From: Nocardia stercoris
Lineage (GTDB): Bacteria; Actinomycetota; Actinomycetes; Mycobacteriales; Mycobacteriaceae
Assembly (NCBI RefSeq): GCF_003696265.1
Contig: NZ_RFFH01000003.1
Span: 556,001-620,000, forward strand
Reading direction: 5' to 3'
Length of the DNA: 64,000 nucleotides
Shown: in pieces, positions 43,001 to 52,434 of the stretch
How the letters are laid out: every line of letters starts with the position of its first letter
Numbering within the stretch: the first letter of the stretch is position 1
Notes under the pieces: model-generated
What the model was told of the DNA's origin: nothing
Databases searched by the model: none
Seen by the model: the letters and a program-made list of their open reading frames with translations, nothing else
Translations under genes and position numbers: made by a program

Positions 43001-46000
43001 GAGCCGATGCGCGATCGCGTCGGGGTCGATCGGTTCCGGTGCCAGATCGAGACCGGCGACAACCTGCTCGACCGGCAGAACGACCTGTGTCCCTTCTCCG
43101 TTCACCACGGGATAGACAGTGCGCAGGGATTCGTGCCGATCGATCACATCGGTCAGGGCGGCGCGCAGCGCGGCGACGTCGAGGCGGCCGGTCAGCTGAA
43201 CCACCAGCGGGATGTTGTAGGCCGCCGAGGTGGGATCGAGCTGATTGATCAGCCACATCCTGTTCTGCGCCGGCGACAACGGAATCGGTTCGACGCGTGG
43301 CTGGGCACGCAATGCGAGCCGGCCGGGGCGGTGCCCGGTGTCGATGTGCGCGGCCAGTTCGATGACGGTCGGCTTGCCGAACAGGTCCCGCACCGACACC
43401 TCGGAGCGGGTCAGCTCGGCGATCCGGACGGCGGCTCTGGTCGCGGTGAGCGAATTACCACCCAATTCGAAGAAGCTGTCCAGCAGGCCTACCCGCTCCA
43501 CGCCCAGCACCTCGGCGAAGACGTCCGCGACCGTCTCCTCCATGACGGTGCTCGGTGCGACGTAGGCCGCGGCGGAATCGAACACCGGCTCGGGCAGCGC
43601 CCGATGGTCGACCTTGCCGTTGACGGTCAGTGGTACCTCCGGCAGCACCACGACCGCGGCCGGGACCATGTATTCCGGCAGCATCGTCGCGACGTACCCG
43701 CGCAACGTGTCGGCCCCGTCGGCGATGTCGCCGCTGAGCACGACATAGGCGACGAGGCGGGCCGCCTCGGTGTCGGGCAGATGCACGACGACGACCGTGG
43801 CCGAGACCGCGCTGTGGGTCAGCAGCGCGTTACGGATCTCGTCAAGCTCGATGCGGAACCCGCGCAGCTGCACCTGCTGATCGCCGCGGCTACGGTATTC
43901 CAGCTCGCCCTTGTGATTCCATCGTGCGACGTCACCACTGCGATAGAGGCGCTCACCCGGGTCGCCGAACGGGTTGGATACGAAACGTCCGGCCGTGAGT
44001 GCGGGCCGGTTGAGATAGCCGCGGGCGAGTTGCGTTCCGGCGACGTAGATCTCACCCCACGCTCCCGGTGGCGCCGGGCGCAGTCGTTCATCCAGGACGT
44101 ACGTGCGCAGCCCCGGCAGCGCCGGGCCGATCGTGCTCGGCGCACCCGGCGTCGCGATCTGCGGTGTCAAGCCGAGATAGGTGACGAAGACGGTGGTTTC
44201 GGTGATGCCGTAGCTGTTGGCCAGCACGGGCAGCGTCGGGTTGTGCACGTACCAGTCCGCCAGCCCCGCCGGGTCGAGCCGTTCACCCGAGAGAATGACC
44301 AGTCGCATCGACAGCTGACCGTCGGGCTCACCGGCGTCGGTGTAACGCTGTCGAGCCGCAGCGAATTGGTGGAACGCCGATGGCGTCTGGTTGAAGACGG
44401 TCACCTTCTCGCGTGCCACCAGGCGCACCACATCGTCCGGTGAACGGGTGGTGAGGCTGTCCACGACGACCAGGCGGCCACCACTGACCAAGGTGCCGAA
44501 GATCTCCCACACCGAGTAGTCGAACGCAAACGAATGGAACAACATCCAGACGTCGTCGGTCCGGATGCCGATCTCGGCGCAGGCATTCGTCAGGTACGTC
44601 GCGACCGCGCGATGGGCGATCGCCACGCCCTTGGGCCGGCCCGTCGACCCGGAGGTGTAGATGACGTAGGCGATGTTGTCGGGGCCCAGCGGGCTGCGCC
44701 GATCAGCGTCGGTGATCGGCGCCGCCGACTCCTCGCCGGCCGGGCCGTCGAACAGCACCACACGGCCGGGATCGCCCGGGACGTGCTCGCGCATACCGCG
44801 GGTGGTGACGACGGCGATCGGGTGGGCGTCGTTCAGCACATATTCCAGCCGATCGGCCGGATGTGCGACGTCCAACGGCAGGTACCCCGCACCAGTTTTC
44901 AGGACAGCCAGTGTGACGACGACGAGATCGGCATCCCGTGGCATCGCGATGGCCACCAGTGATTCCGGGCCGGCTCCGCGGGCGATGAGCGTGCGGGCGA
45001 ACCGGTTGGAACGTTCGTCCAGCTCACGATAGGTCAGGGCGGTCGGACCCGAGGTGACGGCCACCGCGGACGGTGTGCGGGCAGCCTGCCGCGCCAGCAG
45101 ATCCACGAGTGTCGCCGTGGTCGTCGCGCCGTGACGGCCGGCGAACTGCCCGACGATGCGCGCCTCTTCGGCCGGGTCCAGGAGCGGGATCCGGACCAGC
45201 GGGGTCGCCAGCGGCGAATCCATCAACCGCTGCAGGAAGGAGAGGAACCGACCCGCGTGCGCGTCGATTTCGTCCTGACCGTACAGGTTCGCGTTGCCGT
45301 GCAGTTCGATGAGCAGCGGCGCATCGGCCCCGGATCGGTACAGATTCAGCTGCAGATCGTCCAGTACGCCCGATGTCAGCGCGCGGTAGCGGCCGACCGC
45401 CGATCCGAGGCGGATCGCGGAGTCGAAGAAGAGGATATTGACGGTGGGACCGAACGAATTCGCGGACGCGTCCAACGCATTCGAATCGCGACGCAGATCT
45501 TCGAACCGGTAGAGCTGATGCCGCATCGCGGAGACGAGCTCGGACACCGACGCGCCGATCACCTGCTCCACCGTGGTCGTCGCGTCCACGGTGAACCGGA
45601 TCGGCACCATGTTCGCCAACATCGCGGCGGCATTGCGCAGGCGCTTGGTCACCCGGGCGCTGACCGGCATCGACAGCACCACATCGTCGGTGCCGGTCAT
45701 CCGGGCGAGGAATGCGGCGAAGGCTCCGATGACCACCTGCGCGGGCGATGCGTGCAGTTCAGCGGAGAAGCGGTCGAGCTTGTCGGACAATTGCGCCGGA
45801 AGCTGCAGGCCCGCAATACGATCGACGGTGCTCCACCGGGCTGTGCGCCCGGACAGACTCGTCGGTGTCGGAAGATCGGCGACCTTGTCGAGCCAGTATG
45901 CCTTGTCGGCGTCGAATCGCGAGCTGGTGCGGTAGGTGCGCTCCATCTCGACGATATCGCGCAATCCGGCCGCCTCCAGCGGCGCGGGCGACCTACCCTC

Positions 46001-46510
46001 GAGCAAGGCGTTGTAGTGCTCGGCCATCCGGGTGATGACGTTGAACGCCGCATAGCCGTCGAGGACGAGGTGGTGGGCGCGCCCGTACCACAGATAGTGA
46101 TCGACACCGAGCCGGATCAGCCGCGTCACGGCGAGCCGGTCGCGGCTCAGATCGACCGCCTTGGTGTTGTAATCGCTGCGCATCCAGTCCATCGCCGCCG
46201 CGAACGGATCGTCCTCGCCGCTGACGTCCAGAACCGGATCGTCGTAGGTGATGCTGCGGTCGACGAATTGGTAGGGGACGCCTTCGGACTCGACCACCCG
46301 GACGGCGAGCGCTTCGGATTCCCGAGTGGCCTCGTTCACCGCCTCGGTGAAGACGGCGACGTCGATCGGCCCCTCGATCTCGATGTAATGGGCGATGTTC
46401 ACCGTCGGCCCGCCCGGCAGGTTGTCCGCGAGCCACATCCCGTACTGCGCCCGCGACAGCGGGATCAGATCCAGTTGACGGTCGACAGTTTCGGCTGACT
46501 TCAGATTCAT
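22046..46510 (-). CDS. Seven-module non-ribosomal peptide synthetase (C7 A7 T7, one E, TE)
   Basis: An 8154-residue NRPS. Carrier-protein serines lie near residues 1020, 2068, 3133, 4195, 5253, 6773 and 7842. Order: C1 (10-445), A1, T1; C2 (from 1070), A2, T2; C3, A3, T3; C4, A4, T4; C5, A5, T5, E5 (5300-5745); C6, A6, T6; C7, A7, T7, TE (7890-8154). C-domain motifs: HHLVLDGYA (C1), [45 protein letters not shown] (C6, D-accepting type, with [14 protein letters not shown]) and [10 protein letters not shown]5 has [10 protein letters not shown] and [14 protein letters not shown] has GWSLGG and LSHPHAMA. Specificity residues aligned to PheA: A1 DYWNISSVF, A2 DALFVGGIM, A3 DLWDLILVS, A4 DIWHLAWVV, A5 DALFAGIIA, A6 DALFMGGIL, A7 DFWSVGMVH (Thr). 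C1 looks like an initiating domain, so the product is probably an acylated heptapeptide with a D residue at position 5, released by TE. Confidence 0.95.
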   Translation of the reverse strand: MNLKSAETVDRQLDLIPLSRAQYGMWLADNLPGGPTVNIAHYIEIEGPIDVAVFTEAVNEATRESEALAVRVVESEGVPYQFVDRSITYDDPVLDVSGEDDPFAAAMDWMRSDYNTKAVDLSRDRLAVTRLIRLGVDHYLWYGRAHHLVLDGYAAFNVITRMAEHYNALLEGRSPAPLEAAGLRDIVEMERTYRTSSRFDADKAYWLDKVADLPTPTSLSGRTARWSTVDRIAGLQLPAQLSDKLDRFSAELHASPAQVVIGAFAAFLARMTGTDDVVLSMPVSARVTKRLRNAAAMLANMVPIRFTVDATTTVEQVIGASVSELVSAMRHQLYRFEDLRRDSNALDASANSFGPTVNILFFDSAIRLGSAVGRYRALTSGVLDDLQLNLYRSGADAPLLIELHGNANLYGQDEIDAHAGRFLSFLQRLMDSPLATPLVRIPLLDPAEEARIVGQFAGRHGATTTATLVDLLARQAARTPSAVAVTSGPTALTYRELDERSNRFARTLIARGAGPESLVAIAMPRDADLVVVTLAVLKTGAGYLPLDVAHPADRLEYVLNDAHPIAVVTTRGMREHVPGDPGRVVLFDGPAGEESAAPITDADRRSPLGPDNIAYVIYTSGSTGRPKGVAIAHRAVATYLTNACAEIGIRTDDVWMLFHSFAFDYSVWEIFGTLVSGGRLVVVDSLTTRSPDDVVRLVAREKVTVFNQTPSAFHQFAAARQRYTDAGEPDGQLSMRLVILSGERLDPAGLADWYVHNPTLPVLANSYGITETTVFVTYLGLTPQIATPGAPSTIGPALPGLRTYVLDERLRPAPPGAWGEIYVAGTQLARGYLNRPALTAGRFVSNPFGDPGERLYRSGDVARWNHKGELEYRSRGDQQVQLRGFRIELDEIRNALLTHSAVSATVVVVHLPDTEAARLVAYVVLSGDIADGADTLRGYVATMLPEYMVPAAVVVLPEVPLTVNGKVDHRALPEPVFDSAAAYVAPSTVMEETVADVFAEVLGVERVGLLDSFFELGGNSLTATRAAVRIAELTRSEVSVRDLFGKPTVIELAAHIDTGHRPGRLALRAQPRVEPIPLSPAQNRMWLINQLDPTSAAYNIPLVVQLTGRLDVAALRAALTDVIDRHESLRTVYPVVNGEGTQVVLPVEQVVAGLDLAPEPIDPDAIAHRLRVLASIGSDVRTAPPIRVSLLAPANQRRHVLVMLLHHICCDGSSLRPLAADFVTAYEARSQGKQPDWQPLTVQYADYTIWHRNVLGDENDPESLAARQLRFWARQLAGMPALLELPTDRPRPAHQSMHGDVAETVIPAETFAGIERLARTAHVTTFMVVHAALAVVLSRLAGSADVTIGTPVAGRGERALEPLVGMFVNTVPLRTEVRSAESFTAFLARVKDVDVDAFSHSDLPFERVVDDIDPQRSTAHAPLCQVYLAFENMDRPSLELTDLTAEILDPGPQPAKVDLIVTVAENAAAGGDVALRINYATDLFDRATVDELAARLNRVLDAVVSDPQVRVGGVNVLSSTERARLLPASGGPAEAPRVLAELLSVRDPAATAVVSGERTVSYGELDARSNRLARHLIEWGVGPGDQVAVAMARSVEFVVGIWAVTKAGAAFVLVDPRNPADRVALMVADAQVRVGVTVEASHDLLPDSVRRLVLDDPATMDRIASQSSAPVTDADRTRPCRISDTAYVLYTSGSTGTPKGVAVTHQGLANFAAEQRERYQVGSSARVLQLAAPGFDAVVLELLMAHANGAVLVVSPPDVFAGPALAELIRAQRVSHAFVTPSVLATMSPAGVESLRVLVAGGEAVSAETVAVWAPGRQLFNGYGPTETTIMVAISDRLCVGDRVTIGGPIRGVGAVVLDAGLQPVPVGVPGQLYVSGVQLARGYLDRPVATATAFVADPYGPPGTRMYRTGDLARWTPEGTLEYLGRTDFQVKIRGQRIELGEIEAVLAAHPAVAVAVTVGVAADAGSRLAAYVVPAGDAVDVDELLGYAAQCLPSHMVPDAIMVLDSLPLSSVGKIDRAALPEPVFAATTVEFVAPRDATEQIVADVCAAVLGIERVGVFDSFFELGGNSLSATRVAAQLSAAFGVDVSLRAVFDAPTIAALAENLHTGGAAVREPLVPQERPARIPLSPAQARMWFLNQFDTSSALYNIPMVVHMSGELDVAAMHAAIADVLDRHEALRTVYPDSDSGPHQVVVPVQTALPWSAPVPVEASEVQACVSERVSAGFDVAAEVPFRITLLRSAPDEHTLVLVVHHISFDGSSLAPFAADLMTAYEARVRQQAPQWAPLPVQYADYALWQRTVLGTETDPQSRTVAQIDYWRTALADLPEVLDLPVDRPRPAKQSYRGATVSMTVPADLHREMIVLARRHDATVFMVMHAAYAVLLARLSGSGDIAVGTPIAGRGEPGLDALVGMFVNTLVLRTRIEPAASFLQILDQVRATDLAAFHNADIPFERLVEVLNPPRSTAHAPLTQVGLSFQNIEIPAVEFEGLTVSARMADPDVAKYDLHLNLVDALQLDGEPGDMAVEFGYATDLFDAATITTIFDRYLQLLRAILADPARAVGDINLLTANEARELAVRSAGEQTSSSPATIADLFAAQAAATPHRTAVVDADGGGRLSYREFAARVNSLARTLIGQGIGPGTLVAVAMRRSVDLLTTLYAIHAAGAAYLPLDPDHPLDRVRAVLTAAKPTAVLTRAVDRANVPDDAPVWAFEQLDAEHADTSKVTDTDRTRTLHPDDLAYVIYTSGSTGVPKGVAVTHAAVVNQLRWLRDHYGLGGDDVMLWRTPFTFDLSVWELFSASTCGAALVVAGPDTHADPAAVARLMAEYRVTTVDFVPSLLSAFLEQAAPHEFPDLRRVLCIGEALPADTVRRFREVSAARIDNLYGPTEAAVSVTAHRIDALDGVAVPIGVPEANVVVRVLDSRLLPVPAGVTGELYLGGVQLARGYHERPGLTAATFVADPSSGASGSRLYRTGDLVRWDADGSLRYVGRADTQVKVRGLRIELGDIEAALVAHEQVNAAVVQVRADRGEQRLVAYVVAAAELDVKRVRSFLLERLPAYMVPASLIRIEAIPLTANGKVDYRALPVPDPADGAVGYRAPQGLVEQTVAGIFAELLDRPEIGADDNFFDVGGNSLVATRALSRIGEVLGVAVPVPVIFEAPTVADLAERISRLRAVPTLPEPAAKPRPDRVPLSQAQTRMWFLNQFDPDVPGYVVPLAIRLDGTLDIDALVAAVGDVVDRHESLRTRYPAVDGTPAQVVLDAAEVVATWDPTPQPIAEHQLPDRLAEFSGAGFDVSKGAPLRIALYQLSDQAWVVALAIHHISCDGFSVAPLAADIVTAYRARSGGNPPDWAPLPLQFADYALWQHEVLGSADDPDSFVARDIAYWRTRLAGIPDVIELPTDRPRPITQTQRGAVEHVTIPGELQGRLEALARRAGATTFMVVHTALAVLLSRLSGSDDITIGVPHAGRGHRSLDNLVGMFVNTLVMRTRVTMDQSFSSLLNQVRRTGIEAFEHATVPFEQVVDAVNPVRSTAHTPLFQVMLAYQNMTQARVELPGLTVENLDPGDSAAIYDLLLMMAEGHGADNEPTGMTLRLTYATDLFDQDSVRRFAEQFVRVLDAAATDADAAVGGMELLDAAERHLVLQQWNDTAVPAAAGRTLVDVFDRQVTRTPDAPAIWVPGGAVSTYREFDTRVNRVARWLIAHGVGPETVVAVCIRRSVEQIAVLYAVVKAGAAFLPIDPDHPSARIAGVLSAARPLMVLTTSTDDGQLPDGFAAVRIDRVDLAGLADGPITDSERRAPLRPDNVAYVLFTSGSTGVPKGVALTHAATVSQLAWAQQQWPHDGSDTVLYKTPITFDIAVWELFWPLQTGAQIVVAEPDGHRDPAYLASGIARHRVNTVHFVPSMLDVLLETTTVTELPSIRRVLVAGEALAQRTVDAAARVFAQAEVVNWYGPAEAEVVTAARCLPGATGRAMVPIGTPVSGMRVYVLDSRLQPVPVGVVGDLYVSGVQVARGYHARADLTCGVFVANPYGAAGERFYRTGDLVRWTKAGELEYLGRSDFQVKVRGQRVEPGDIEAALSALPDVARAVAVATAEHIVGYVTLVSGAVTDGRAIRDQLTRSLPSYLVPAAVLVLDAMPLTPNGKLDRAALPQPVFDDAEEFVAPRTEYEAALAGIVAELAEVDRVSVTANVFELGVNSLTAARVAARAAAALGIDVGIRDIFDEPTIAGLARCLGERTGSTVIALVARPRPAAVPLAAAQRRMWFLNQFDTASAAYNISFAARLTGRLDVDALRAALLDVVSRHEPLRTRYPAVEGEPCQVVQDVAAVAGDLALDPDPVTDEAELADRIRQAVDTGFDVAAAAPVRARLYRTGADEHVLVVVVHHIAADGSSMAPLARDVFAAYRARVNGEAPQWEPLEVQYADYAMWQREMLGAEDDPASLIARQIAYWTEVLGDAPELLDLPTDRPRPATLSTAGGSVRFVMPARLHDDIVRLAHREGVTVFVVLHTALAILLARTAHSEDVTVGTPVAGRGNQALDDLVGMFVNTVVLRTRIRENLSFRELLALVRDVDVEALAHADMPYERLVDVLDRPRSTAYTPLYQVMFGLQNMRAARFELPGIDVELLDPGSAQAKTDLTVLVTERVDGERPAGIDGEITYATDLFVASTAESFAARFVRVLEAVAADPARAVGDIDLLDPAEAERLLPARGEETGSQCLLPELLADVVAAYPSAIALIGETETLTYGELDRRSSRLAAHLLARGVGPGVFTALAVPRSVDYHVAMWAIAKSGATFVPVDLRYPAERIAHIVNDSGVTVGITMTGAQASLPGDVEWVVLDDPATATEIAAQPCRAISDADRVRALQIRDAAYVIYTSGSTGTPKGVMVTHAGLAGFAAELRARFRVDATSRVLQVAAPAFDAVLLEALMSCAAGACLVVSPPDVFGGPDLSALVRAHRVTHAFLTPSVLATMAPADFASVRTLAVGGETVPADLVAAWAPGRHLHNIYGPTETTIAVTVSDPVQPSDVITIGGPIRDVEAVVLDARLRPVPVGVTGELYVSGAALARGYLNRPAATAGAFVADPYGEPGSRMYRTGDIVRWTARGALEYIGRVDFQVKIRGQRIELGEIDAALLSHPMVATAVTVSRTGSGGQPTLAAYIVAESAAVVEPSAVRDHVAAVLPAYMVPSSITVLDRMPLASTGKVDRKALPEPVSEPDDEVAVAAATDLERAIAAAFADVLGIGSVGTTTSFFALGGDSIMSIQLASRLKTAGVVVTARDIFERKTVRGLAQVAEAAERVSLVELDGGGVGDIPFTPIVSWFVERLGSADRFAQSMLVRLPGDARVGDVTATVQAVLDQHDMLRSRLRERCLQVPPVGAADAADSVFVRTFRAYEAPGSDGFTAVVEAALAAASDRLDPFAGRMLQVVCLLPESGVESDARALIVIHHLAVDGVSWRILLPDFVTAWQQISQGRAVELPAQGTSMRRWAHSLRAAAAGRGAEFGLWQRMSAAADPTLGGAQWDPAVDTQATVRHMTVSIPAAVTSALLDRVPRAVRGSVDDALLAGLAVALTGWRRDRGITHPGMKVLLEGHGREEQIAAGADLSRTVGWFTNAYPVALDLSGIEHTDLRAAVKSVKDQLREIPDKGIGYGLLRYLNSDTADQLAAASQPQISFNNLGRAGVDLASLSDIAWVPTGEQFDRHGAFDSDMPAAAVITIDVNIVDTAAGPELSAHVGYASRLLEHDDVAELVEGWVDAVTEIAGLADADDDWGMSRSDVPLVDVTQRDLDVFADRYGRLDEVWSLAPLQEGLLFHAEFAVGELDVYTAQSTLTLTGEVDENRLVDAAKALLVRHPNLRAAFTRTADGVPVQVIPAATTVCWRSVEHCGSTGELDDLIDAERTVVFDPADARLLRFLFVAVGPHEFRLVLTAHHLLLDGWSLPLLWRELIGLYAVAGQSQLLPSPTSYRDYLEWLGRRDRAASVEVWRDALRDVSAPTLVADPHTAATADIPIDLPIVLDRAATAELVKFARAEAVTMATIVQFAWAVVLGNLLGVERVAFGSTVSGRPAELPGVESTIGLFINTIPVAADVRRDLTIEDALRRLQANNTRLLDHHYLELSQIMVAAGSSQLFDTLVVFESYPVDSSGLGDADIDGMRVVSADGRDAAHYPITVQAHHTDELHVRLRYQRARVEEVTAVGLAARFEAVLRAVTVDPTTRLDAIDLLTAHERRELVPGSGGSAVAPCVMAELLSAGVAVDPEAAAVVSGRRTVSYAELDAWSNQVARQLIMWGVGPGDQVALAMPRSVEFVIGLWAVTKTGAAFVPLDSRNPADRVARMVADAEVRVAITVEALRELLPGTVRALVLDDPDTARLLALCSVAVVTDGERVRTPHVRDVAYVIYTSGSTGTPKGVAVTHEGLANFAAVQRDRFVVNAGSRVLQAATVGFDAMILDLLLAHTAGAVLVVPPPTVFGGDELAELIRAQQISQAFITPSVLATMSPAGMDSLRVLMAGGEAVTPETVATWSRGRTLLNGYGPTETTILAGISAALRPGAAVTIGGPIRGVEAVVLDAWLRPVPVGVVGELYLAGAQLARGYVNRVSATASAFVANPFGAAGSRMYRTGDLVRWTPEHTLEYLGRRDFQVKIRGQRIELGEIETVLAEHPGIERAVVLLRKDPRGIDRLVGYLVAGEDVDPNEVQAAARLRLPAHMVPDVCTVLAELPLTTTGKLDRLALPAPQFAADRELVVPRTDVERRIAEVFAGVLGVDSVGATDSFFDLGGDSLSATRVTAQLSAALGVRIGVRDLFEAPVVAELASRLDTFERNSRMPLTARPRPPFVPLSPAQQRMWFLNQFDTTVGAYNIPLVIRLRGELDIAALRRACELVVDRHESLRTKFPMADGRPYQIAVAADEVASLPAPVRVAEEQVLERATAVVSTGFDVRQAPPVRIELFAVDDRDHVLVICVHHICTDGQSMMPLARDVALAYEASRQGTEPMWPALAVQYADYALWQRELLGSMDDPDSVVSTQLRFWKDTLDGLPDLLELPTDLPRPPVASMRGRAVDFELPAELHERIVALAREANATVFMVLHAALAVLLSRWAGVDDIAIGTPVAGRGERELDDLIGMFVNTLVLRSRVRTGQPFAELLAATRARDLAAFAHADVPFEQVVETMNPPRSTAHLPLYQVTLDVQNLSKAALELPGLRIEPMENGFEQAQADLGMKLVERFGDSGRADGLLGRLTFATELFVEETMTRFAHAYVQILAEVTANPAVAVGDIDIVDPMQHRELLDSAGEDGVAVADVTLVDLFAARVRTQPNAVAVSDGVSQLTYAELDRRATRLAARLIEQGVAPESLVAVALPRSIELVVGLLAVVRAGAGYLPLDVAYPPDRLRFILHDARPAAVLTSGEIASAVPEYAAPVVLVEDGADATADSGDPVVPNLRPGNVAYVIYTSGSTGRPKGVTVSHREVVTLLTHTAERFDIGPDDVWTMFHSYAFDFAVWEMWGALLSGGRLVVVDYHTSRSPEAFVDLAARERVTVLSQTPSAFYGFAAAEQAYRESGCAAGELGLRYVVFGGEALDASRLTEWFAAHEPASPRLINMYGITETTVHVTFTEIVAAEGAGIGSPLPGLRVYVLDDRLRPVPIGVAGEIYVAGGQLSRGYLRAPALTAGRFVANPFDPQGARLYRTGDVGRWRKAATGLELTYAGRADAQVQLRGYRIELGEVESALLRHPQVARAAVAVHRHSSGVDQLIGYVVGSDGRQIDPVEVREVAALMLTSYMVPSTVMVLPDLPLTVNGKLDRNALPAPDFDVPVNEFVAPRTRTEKIISDVFAQVLGVQRVGRSDGFFDLGGNSLLATMVVTELRARGVTIPLPWMFDDAKPEALARRVDEAEGGSGLEVLLTLRAGGSKPAIFAVHPAGGLAWFYGSVVEHLDKDRPVYGLQDPHVVAGEPRADSVNELAERYVAEIRRVQPSGPYHLLGWSLGGQIAHAMAVKLQREGEIIGTLAILDSAVDTSDLPASAITTVDEPAPGQLMADLLGGWRELFDLDDTVQVDTHEQAWAVIRDQVVGTGLFTAEQTDRVMDSFETGSKIAADHRPDVFEGDVVFFTAGKDRKDHDSLVQTWHPYVKGKIHNNVVDARHLELSHPHAMAVVGPVLEKRMSEC

Positions 46511-47385
46511 CTAAACCTCTCGCCCCGGACTCGAGAGGCACTGGAACACGGCAAAACACCCCTGACCGTGCCCGTGCCTAAAATTGGCCGTATATGCGCT
46601 GCGTCCATGTCGAGCAGCGCCCATACCTCTGATTCAGAACGCGACGATCAGCACAACGTGCGGCTCACCTCGCTTGCGCCCGGAATCAATTCGGACACAG
46701 ACGTTCCAGTGCGCCGAATCCCGAAAGCTCCCATTTGTCAACGTCTCCCAGCATCACGAAATCTAAACCGTTGGACATTTCGAACATCTGGCGAAGCGAA
46801 GTGGGCTCGTAGTCAGAGGCTATCCGGCGGCCCGATGGAGCAGTGTAGCGGGCTTCACAGCCCTTAACCCACAGGGGCCGTGCAGGTTCGGCCTGGGTCC
46901 CCGAACCACGACACTGATCGGATTCGCCCTTCGCCCAACCGCGGCTGCCAGACAGCAGCTGCGGAATACATTGATACTCCGCCACATTCGGTTCAGCGCA
47001 CGCTACCGGGCGAGAGCTGTCGCAACAGCCACGCGCGCTTGCAACCGACCCGAAAAATACGATGCGTGAAGTTTCCCGAGAGAGTGCAAACCACGCCCGC
47101 AAGTATTTTCATCACATTGCGGGCAGATCCGAGCTAATGGCACATCCCGCACGCCGGAAACCTCCGCTACGGAATTCCCGAGCCGCACTGTGCGAACGCG
47201 ACCGGAGGGATCCCGCCGATTCCGATCGAAGTGCCGAAATAGAAACAGATGCAGGCGAGTGAAGTCCCGACCCGGATCCGGCCCTGCTTCGGTCAGCGAG
47301 CGGCCGGGCGGGCGTTGTTGCCGGGGTGTGCCGGTCAGGAACCGCTGGTGGGCGGTTTCTGACCGCGAGTTCGGTGTCGGCTGCC
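46511..47385. other. Long intergenic region upstream of the NRPS
   Basis: About 875 bases with no supported gene; this should hold the NRPS promoter. Besides the hairpin at the start codon it has a second perfect 7-base stem with a 9-base loop (GGTTCGG at 46885-46891, CCGAACC at 46901-46907). I looked for an IdeR/DmdR iron box (TTAGG/CCTAA dyad) and saw none. Minus-strand frames ending at 46686 read partly protein-like (SLRQMFEMSNGLDFVMLGDV) but have no recognisable start or family. Confidence 0.5.
46516..46538 (-). promoter_or_regulatory. Hairpin sequestering the NRPS ribosome-binding site
   Basis: On the mRNA, CCTCTCG and CGAGAGG form a perfect 7-base stem around a 9-base loop. The second arm is the ribosome-binding site (GAGAGG) of the giant NRPS, five bases before its ATG. 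Folding would hide the site, so translation may depend on opening the stem. Confidence 0.55.
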
Positions 47386-47952
47386 TCAGTCGCGCTTCGC
47401 CTCGTACCGCAGCAGCACGGTGCCGCCCGGGAAAGTCCGATTTTCCAACAGCCGCAGCGATATCCACGACGGCAGGGACGGGAAGAACGGTGTGCCGCCA
47501 CCCACCGCGGTGGGCGTGACCACGATCCGGAACTCGTCTACCAGCCCGGCCCGCACGATCGGCGCGGCCAACGTCGCGCCCGCCACCTCCAGCTGGCCCT
47601 CGGTCTCGGCTTTCAGCTTCGACACCACCTCGACCGGGTCGCGGCGCTCCAGCCGCGAGTTCCAATCGACCGACTGCAGAGTGCGGGAGAACACGACCTT
47701 CGGCATGGCCCGCCACACGTGCGCGAAGTCGACGATCAGCGGGGTCGCGTCCGGGGCTCGGTCAGCGGTCGGCCAGTACGCGGCCATCAATTCATAGATC
47801 CGCCGGCCGTAGAACGACAGCGCGGTCTCTCGCTCGAAGTCGTTCCAGTACTGATGGAGCTCGTCGCTCGGCTCGGACCAGTCGATATTGCCTTGTGCGT
47901 CGGCGATGTACCCGTCCACCGACACGTTGAAGCCATAGATGAGTCTGCCCAT
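47386..47952 (-). CDS. RibD-C/dihydrofolate-reductase-like protein
   Basis: A 188-residue protein of the RibD C-terminal/DHFR-like family. It begins GRLIYGFNVSVDGYIADAQG (the typical start of the family), continues FYGRRIYELMAAYWP, then MPKVVFSRTLQSVDWNSRL, LEVAGATLAAPIVRAGLVDE and FRIVVTPTAVGGGTPFFPSL. Such proteins bind NADPH and reduce diverse small substrates; most are of unknown function. The start at ATG 47952 fits the family; the frame extends 13 codons upstream. It is the first gene upstream of the NRPS, same strand, but separated by about 870 bases, so a role in the peptide pathway is only possible. Confidence 0.82.
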   Translation of the reverse strand: MGRLIYGFNVSVDGYIADAQGNIDWSEPSDELHQYWNDFERETALSFYGRRIYELMAAYWPTADRAPDATPLIVDFAHVWRAMPKVVFSRTLQSVDWNSRLERRDPVEVVSKLKAETEGQLEVAGATLAAPIVRAGLVDEFRIVVTPTAVGGGTPFFPSLPSWISLRLLENRTFPGGTVLLRYEAKRD

Positions 47953-48111
47953 GCAGATCAGACTGCCCCACACGGCAAAACTCATCGCCACGGGATGCGC
48001 CGGCCGGCTCCAGCACCCAAGGCCGCCCAGCCGAGCCTGCCGGGCAGCGGAATCGCTTGCGCCGAATCAAGCCGTGCGGGGCTGAGATCGCCGCCGGATG
48101 CACCGATACGG

Positions 48112-48142
48112 CGGCTGCGATCACTGCTCGAGATCGCAGCCG
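48112..48142 (-). terminator. Hairpin terminator after FAD monooxygenase
   Basis: A perfect 11-base stem (CGGCTGCGATC and its complement) with a 9-base loop, just past the stop of the minus-strand monooxygenase gene at 48155. Confidence 0.65.
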
Positions 48143-48154
48143 TCGACTACTCGA

Positions 48155-49696
48155 TTACCGGACGGCCGCGGTCAGCGGTGCACCGAACCAGGATCCGAGT
48201 GCTTCGCGCAGCGATTCCGTGGCCGAGTCGGCGGGTTCCGCGATGGGCGCGGCCCAGGCGATGTGGGCGTCCGGGCGGATGAGCAGGGCGTCGGCGGGCC
48301 GGTCCTCCGTTGTGGCGGTGTGGATTTCGACGCGGTCCTGCCAGGGTTCGGCGATCTCCCGAAGATCCGCGCGCTCGGCGAGGATCAGCAGGATGGGCCG
48401 GGCGGTGCGCATCAGCGCGGCGACGCTGCTCTCGCCCTGCTCGGTGTGCAGCACGAGATCGGGTGCGAAAGCGCCGATCAGGGCGTGCCGGTCGGATCCG
48501 GGCTGCGGGTAGCGGGTGCAGTTGCCCGCGATCAGGTCGCCCACCCGCCGCAGCGCCGGTTCGTCGGTGGTCAGTTCCTGGAACAACTGCCGCAGCGCTT
48601 CGGACGCGGCATCCTGCCCACGCCGCAACGCCACCTGCGCCCGAGCCTGCATGCGCGTACGCGCACCGGCCGCGTGCCGTTCCTCGTGGTAGGTGTCCAG
48701 CAGACCTTCCGGCGCCCAGCCGCCGATCTCGGCGCCCAGCTTCCACGCCAGGTTCACCGTGTCGAGCATGCCCGCATTGAGCGCGACACCGGTGGACGGG
48801 AACAGATGCGCGGCATCACCGGCCACCATGATCCGCCCGGCACGATACCGTTCGGCCTGAAGATCCTTGAAGGTGAAGCGCGACAACCGCTTCGGGTCCC
48901 GCATCGGAATCTCCGCACCCAGCACCCGGCGGACACTGCCCTGCAGTTCGTCCAGGGTCATCGGCACATCGTCGTCGTATTCCGCGGTCTCGTCCTCGGT
49001 GGTCGACAGGTGCAACGCCCCGTCCGGCGTGCTCGCGAAGGCCAATTGACCGGTCTCGGTTCGGGTGAATCCCGCCGCGACCCGCCCGAATCCGGGCACC
49101 TCGAGGTCGCCGTTCTCGTGAACGGTCACACCGTCGCCCACCGCCACCTGAGCCAGCCGCACCACCTCCGGATACGTGGTGCCGGAGAAAACGATTCCCG
49201 CCATCTCGCGAATTCGGCTGCGCCCACCATCGCAAGCCACCAGATACCGCGCCGTCACCGTGTACGCCCCGTCCGGCCCGGTCACCTCCGCGGTCACCGC
49301 CTGGTCGTCCTGCCGCACCGCGTCCACCCGATGCCCACGCCGGATCTCCGCACCCGATTCGACAGCACGGTCAGCGAGCAGTCGTTCGATCTCCATCTGC
49401 GCCATCGGCAGCACCTTCATCGGCGCTTCCGCCATCCGAGTGAAGTCCAGGTGCATCCCGCCGAACGGCAACCGCAACGGCGGATACGGATCGGAACTGG
49501 CGGCCTCGAACCGATCCAGCAATCCGCGATACCGCAGCAAGTCCAGAATCCGGCCACCGATTCCACTGGCCTTCGGGACATCCCAGAGTCGCGGATGCCG
49601 CTCCAGCACCAGCGTTCGTACCCCGGCCAGGCGCAGTTCACCGGCCGACATCAGCCCGGTCGGGCCGGCGCCGACGATGATCACGTCGGTGTCCAT
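48155..49696 (-). CDS. Class A FAD-dependent monooxygenase
   Basis: A 513-residue aromatic-hydroxylase-type flavoprotein. The N-terminal dinucleotide motif is VIIVGAGPTGLMSAGELRLA, followed by VLERHPRLWDVPKASGIGGR. The second motif is YLVACDGGRSRIREMAG (the DG motif) and the third is GRIMVAGDAAHLFPSTGVAL, the GD motif that binds FAD ribityl. The C-terminal 130 residues form the thioredoxin-like tail common in polyketide hydroxylases and in rifampicin-type monooxygenases. It would use NAD(P)H and oxygen to hydroxylate an aromatic or other substrate. ATG 49696 starts right at the FAD motif. It may tailor a product of the neighbouring NRPSs or act in drug inactivation; the sequence does not decide. 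Confidence 0.88.
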   Translation of the reverse strand: MDTDVIIVGAGPTGLMSAGELRLAGVRTLVLERHPRLWDVPKASGIGGRILDLLRYRGLLDRFEAASSDPYPPLRLPFGGMHLDFTRMAEAPMKVLPMAQMEIERLLADRAVESGAEIRRGHRVDAVRQDDQAVTAEVTGPDGAYTVTARYLVACDGGRSRIREMAGIVFSGTTYPEVVRLAQVAVGDGVTVHENGDLEVPGFGRVAAGFTRTETGQLAFASTPDGALHLSTTEDETAEYDDDVPMTLDELQGSVRRVLGAEIPMRDPKRLSRFTFKDLQAERYRAGRIMVAGDAAHLFPSTGVALNAGMLDTVNLAWKLGAEIGGWAPEGLLDTYHEERHAAGARTRMQARAQVALRRGQDAASEALRQLFQELTTDEPALRRVGDLIAGNCTRYPQPGSDRHALIGAFAPDLVLHTEQGESSVAALMRTARPILLILAERADLREIAEPWQDRVEIHTATTEDRPADALLIRPDAHIAWAAPIAEPADSATESLREALGSWFGAPLTAAVR

Positions 49697-49924
49697 GACT
49701 CGCAATCCACACCCCAGTTTCCGCGGTTGATCAACTACGAGGTGCGATTCTGCGGTATCCCCCCGGTCTTGCGGCAAGCCCCCAGGTGCGTTATACGTTG
49801 GCAGGGGAAAGCGAACCTCCGGTTCCGCGGAACCTGACGCCTAACTCTTCAGCACCTTCCGCGGGGTCCGCTTGCTGTCGGAGATGGCCGGTTCGGGCCG
49901 GTACGTGCGCAGGATCATCGCTCC

Positions 49925-51346
49925 TCAGCGGGTCCAGCGTCCGGGCGGCGGGTCCATGGCGGTGTAGGCGGGCAGCGGCAGGGGCCGGTCGGCGAGGAAG
50001 CTCTCGAGGAGCTGTGTGAAGAGCTCAGGCTGGTCGGTCGAGACCGCGTGGCCCGCGCCCTGGATGTCGACCAGGGTCGCGTCGGGCAGCGTGTCCCGAT
50101 ATTCGCGGCTGACCGGCCAGTGCAGGAAGTCGCATTGCGCCGCCATCACCAGGACAGGGACGTGTGCGTTGCGCAGGGCCGGTCTGGGGTCCGCGATGGA
50201 CGCGAAATCGCGTGTCGTCAGCTGGTTCACGTAGAAGCCTTGCAGGTTGTCGTGCGGGGGTGTGGTGACCGCGCGCGAGCAGGAGGCTCCGTCTCGTCCG
50301 GTGAGTGCCACCTCGTGCATCCAGGAGTCGGCCTCGGCATCAGGGACGAACGCGTGCGCGGCTTCGGGATTCACGCCCATCAGCAACGACAGTGCGAGGA
50401 TGCGCGGGTTGGCCGTCAGGTCGTCGTAGCGGGCCTGCTGCGCGGGATCCATCGCGTTCCAGGGCTCGCCGACGCCGTCGGGAAAGGCCTTGGGCCAGAT
50501 CGCCCCGGGCGCGACCACCACGGCTTTCGCGACTCGATCGGGGTGGGCCGCGAGGTACTGCGCGGTCAGCGAGCCGCCCCAGGACCGGCCCACGAGAATG
50601 AGCTGATCGACGCCGAGCCGGGCCCGGATCGCTTCGAGATCGTCCACCTGGCGTCGCACGGTGTAGCCGGTGACATCGGTGAGGCGGGTCGAGCGGCCGG
50701 CGCCCACTTGGTCGTAGGCGTAGACGTCGAATCCTTGGGCCGCGAGTTCCGCGCCGCCGGTCGGGATCCCTTCTCCCGGGGTCCCGGGTCCGCCGTGCAG
50801 GAAGATCACCGGCGGCTTCCGGGCCGGGCCCGGTGCGGCCGCCGCGTGGACGTAGGCGATGCGCGATCCGGTCGGCAGCTCCCAGTACCGGACATCCTGC
50901 GGCACAGCGGCTTTCGGCTGGGCCGGGAAGGGATGCAGGACGGTCGCCGCCGCCGACGCGACGATCGCCGCCCCGACCGCGACGCTGAATCCGGCCGCGC
51001 GCGGCCCCGCGTGCCGCACCCCGGACAAGCGGAACCCCCACCGGCTCACCAGAAAACACACACCGACCGCGACCAGCAGTCCCCCGCCGAGGAACAACGC
51101 CGGGACGGCAGCCAGGTACGCCACCAGGCCGACCGCGAGAACGCCGAAGACGATCGCCACCACGACACCGAGAACGACGACCGACCCGCCGAGCACGATC
51201 CGCCACCGGCGGCGTGCGGCCGCGGGCGGTGCCGATTCCGTAGGTGTGGCTGCGATCTCGGACCTGCCTCGGTTCGTCGCAATCGAATACGCCAGTGTAG
51301 GCGGCACCCGGCCGGTCGAGGCGCAACTCGTCGGCTGTGCCCGCAT
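49925..51346 (-). CDS. Membrane-anchored alpha/beta hydrolase (prolyl-aminopeptidase-like)
   Basis: About 473 residues. After a disordered N-terminus come hydrophobic segments IVLGGSVVVLGVVVAIVFGV, YLAAVPALFLGGGLLVAVGV and AAGFSVAVGAAIVASAA, so the catalytic domain is tethered to the membrane. The hydrolase domain has the oxyanion motif FLHGGPGTPGEG, FDVYAYDQVGAGRS, the nucleophile elbow LVGRSWGGSLTAQYL (Ser) and the late GAGHAVS (His). This arrangement is typical of proline iminopeptidase-like enzymes. The frame stays open 183 codons upstream, but that part is antisense to the neighbouring hydrolase. ATG 51346 is the best start; later codons are also possible. It is divergent from the hydrolase at 51503. 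Confidence 0.8.
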   Translation of the reverse strand: MRAQPTSCASTGRVPPTLAYSIATNRGRSEIAATPTESAPPAAARRRWRIVLGGSVVVLGVVVAIVFGVLAVGLVAYLAAVPALFLGGGLLVAVGVCFLVSRWGFRLSGVRHAGPRAAGFSVAVGAAIVASAAATVLHPFPAQPKAAVPQDVRYWELPTGSRIAYVHAAAAPGPARKPPVIFLHGGPGTPGEGIPTGGAELAAQGFDVYAYDQVGAGRSTRLTDVTGYTVRRQVDDLEAIRARLGVDQLILVGRSWGGSLTAQYLAAHPDRVAKAVVVAPGAIWPKAFPDGVGEPWNAMDPAQQARYDDLTANPRILALSLLMGVNPEAAHAFVPDAEADSWMHEVALTGRDGASCSRAVTTPPHDNLQGFYVNQLTTRDFASIADPRPALRNAHVPVLVMAAQCDFLHWPVSREYRDTLPDATLVDIQGAGHAVSTDQPELFTQLLESFLADRPLPLPAYTAMDPPPGRWTR

Positions 51347-51502
51347 CGCTGATCGGGTCGAGGCCAGGATGCCCGCGACCGGTGGCGTGAGACGGCCGGG
51401 CACGTCTTCGCGCACCCTCGGTCCCGAGGGCCTCTCGTCCACCGCCCTCGCCGCGTTACCGTGCCGATGGCACACGAAAGCACGAAGGGTTCGGGGCGAA
51501 CA

Positions 51503-52366
51503 ATGCCGATGGCGACGGTGAACGGAATCTCGATCAATTATCAGGTGCGCGGAGATGCGAAGCGGGGCACGGATTCTCCCCGCTCCGCGCCGCTGGTTCT
51601 GCTGGTGATGGGGACGGGGAGTCCCGGACGGGTGTGGGAGCTGTATCAGGTGCCGGCCTTGCTGGCCGCGGGTTATCGGGTGTGCACGTTCGACAATCGC
51701 GGGATCGCACCGTCCGACGAATGCGCCGACGGTATCACCCAGGCGGATATGGTGGCGGACACGGCGGCGTTGATCGAATTCCTCGACGAGGGGCCGGTTT
51801 TGATCGCGGGCACGTCGTTCGGGGCGCGGATCGCCCAGGAACTCGCGTTGACCCGCCCGGAGTTGATCCGCCGCGCGGTGCTGATGGGCGCGCACGCGCG
51901 CGTGGACGCCTTCCAGGCGACCCTGTCGGCCGGTGAGCGCGATCTGGACGAGCTGGGTATCGTGCTCCCACCCCGCTACCAGTCCGCGCTCACGGCGGCG
52001 CTGAACATGTCACCGGCCACGATGGCCGACCAGGACACCGCACTGGAATGGCTGGATCTGTTCGAATTCAGCGACCACACACTGACGCCGGGCCTGCGGG
52101 CGCAACGACGCATGAACTACATTTTCGACCGGGTCGAGGACTATCGCGCGATCACGGTGCCGTGCCTGTCCGTCGCGTTCGCCGACGATCGGATGATTCC
52201 GCCGTTCCTGTCTCGTGAAGTGGCCGAGATCATTCCGGACGCGCAGTACGCGGAAATTCCCGACGCCGGTCACTTCGGCTATCTGGAACGGCCGGACGCG
52301 ATCAACGAACTCATGATCGAATTCTTCCGCGCCGACGAGTCCACCGCCGAACAGCGCCCAATCTGA
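51503..52366 (+). CDS. Alpha/beta hydrolase
   Basis: A 287-residue alpha/beta hydrolase beginning MPMATVNGISINYQVRGDAK. The oxyanion region is LVLLVMGTGSPGRVWE, followed by YRVCTFDNRGIAPSDE. The nucleophile elbow is LIAGTSFGARIAQELAL (Ser in G-x-S-x-G), and the acid and His are in VAFADDRMIPP and IPDAGHFGYLERPD. Proteins of this kind, with MGTG in place of HGxP, are common next to actinomycete NRPS and PKS genes, but their substrates are mostly unknown. The frame could start 14 codons earlier; ATG 51503 begins the domain. A hairpin follows at 52385-52417. Confidence 0.85.
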   Translation: MPMATVNGISINYQVRGDAKRGTDSPRSAPLVLLVMGTGSPGRVWELYQVPALLAAGYRVCTFDNRGIAPSDECADGITQADMVADTAALIEFLDEGPVLIAGTSFGARIAQELALTRPELIRRAVLMGAHARVDAFQATLSAGERDLDELGIVLPPRYQSALTAALNMSPATMADQDTALEWLDLFEFSDHTLTPGLRAQRRMNYIFDRVEDYRAITVPCLSVAFADDRMIPPFLSREVAEIIPDAQYAEIPDAGHFGYLERPDAINELMIEFFRADESTAEQRPI

Positions 52367-52384
52367 ACGAAGCCCGAAACGATG

Positions 52385-52417
52385 GTCACCCCGGGCCGCT
52401 GAGCGGTCCGGGGTGAC
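52385..52417. terminator. Bidirectional hairpin terminator
   Basis: Arms GTCACCCCGGGCCG (52385-52398) and CGGTCCGGGGTGAC (52404-52417) pair over 14 bases with one G-T wobble and a 5-base loop, between two converging hydrolase genes. Confidence 0.75.
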
Positions 52418-52434
52418 AGTCCTTCGAGAACGAA

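Noticed and set aside
26162..44443. Very long plus-strand open frames (up to 1339 codons) opposite the NRPS
   Set aside because: They are antisense shadows caused by high GC at third codon positions. Composition is His/Arg/Gln/Gly-rich, and no motifs appear, while the minus strand has complete NRPS motifs throughout.
46686..47102. Minus-strand frame of 138 codons in the NRPS upstream region
   Set aside because: Only the last 45 residues look ordered; the rest is Ser/Arg/Cys-rich and no family or start site is seen.
46511..47385. Siderophore hypothesis for the giant NRPS
   Set aside because: C1 resembles EntF-type first C domains, but there is no aryl-carrier protein, no salicylate or dihydroxybenzoate gene, no hydroxyornithine-type code and no visible iron box upstream.
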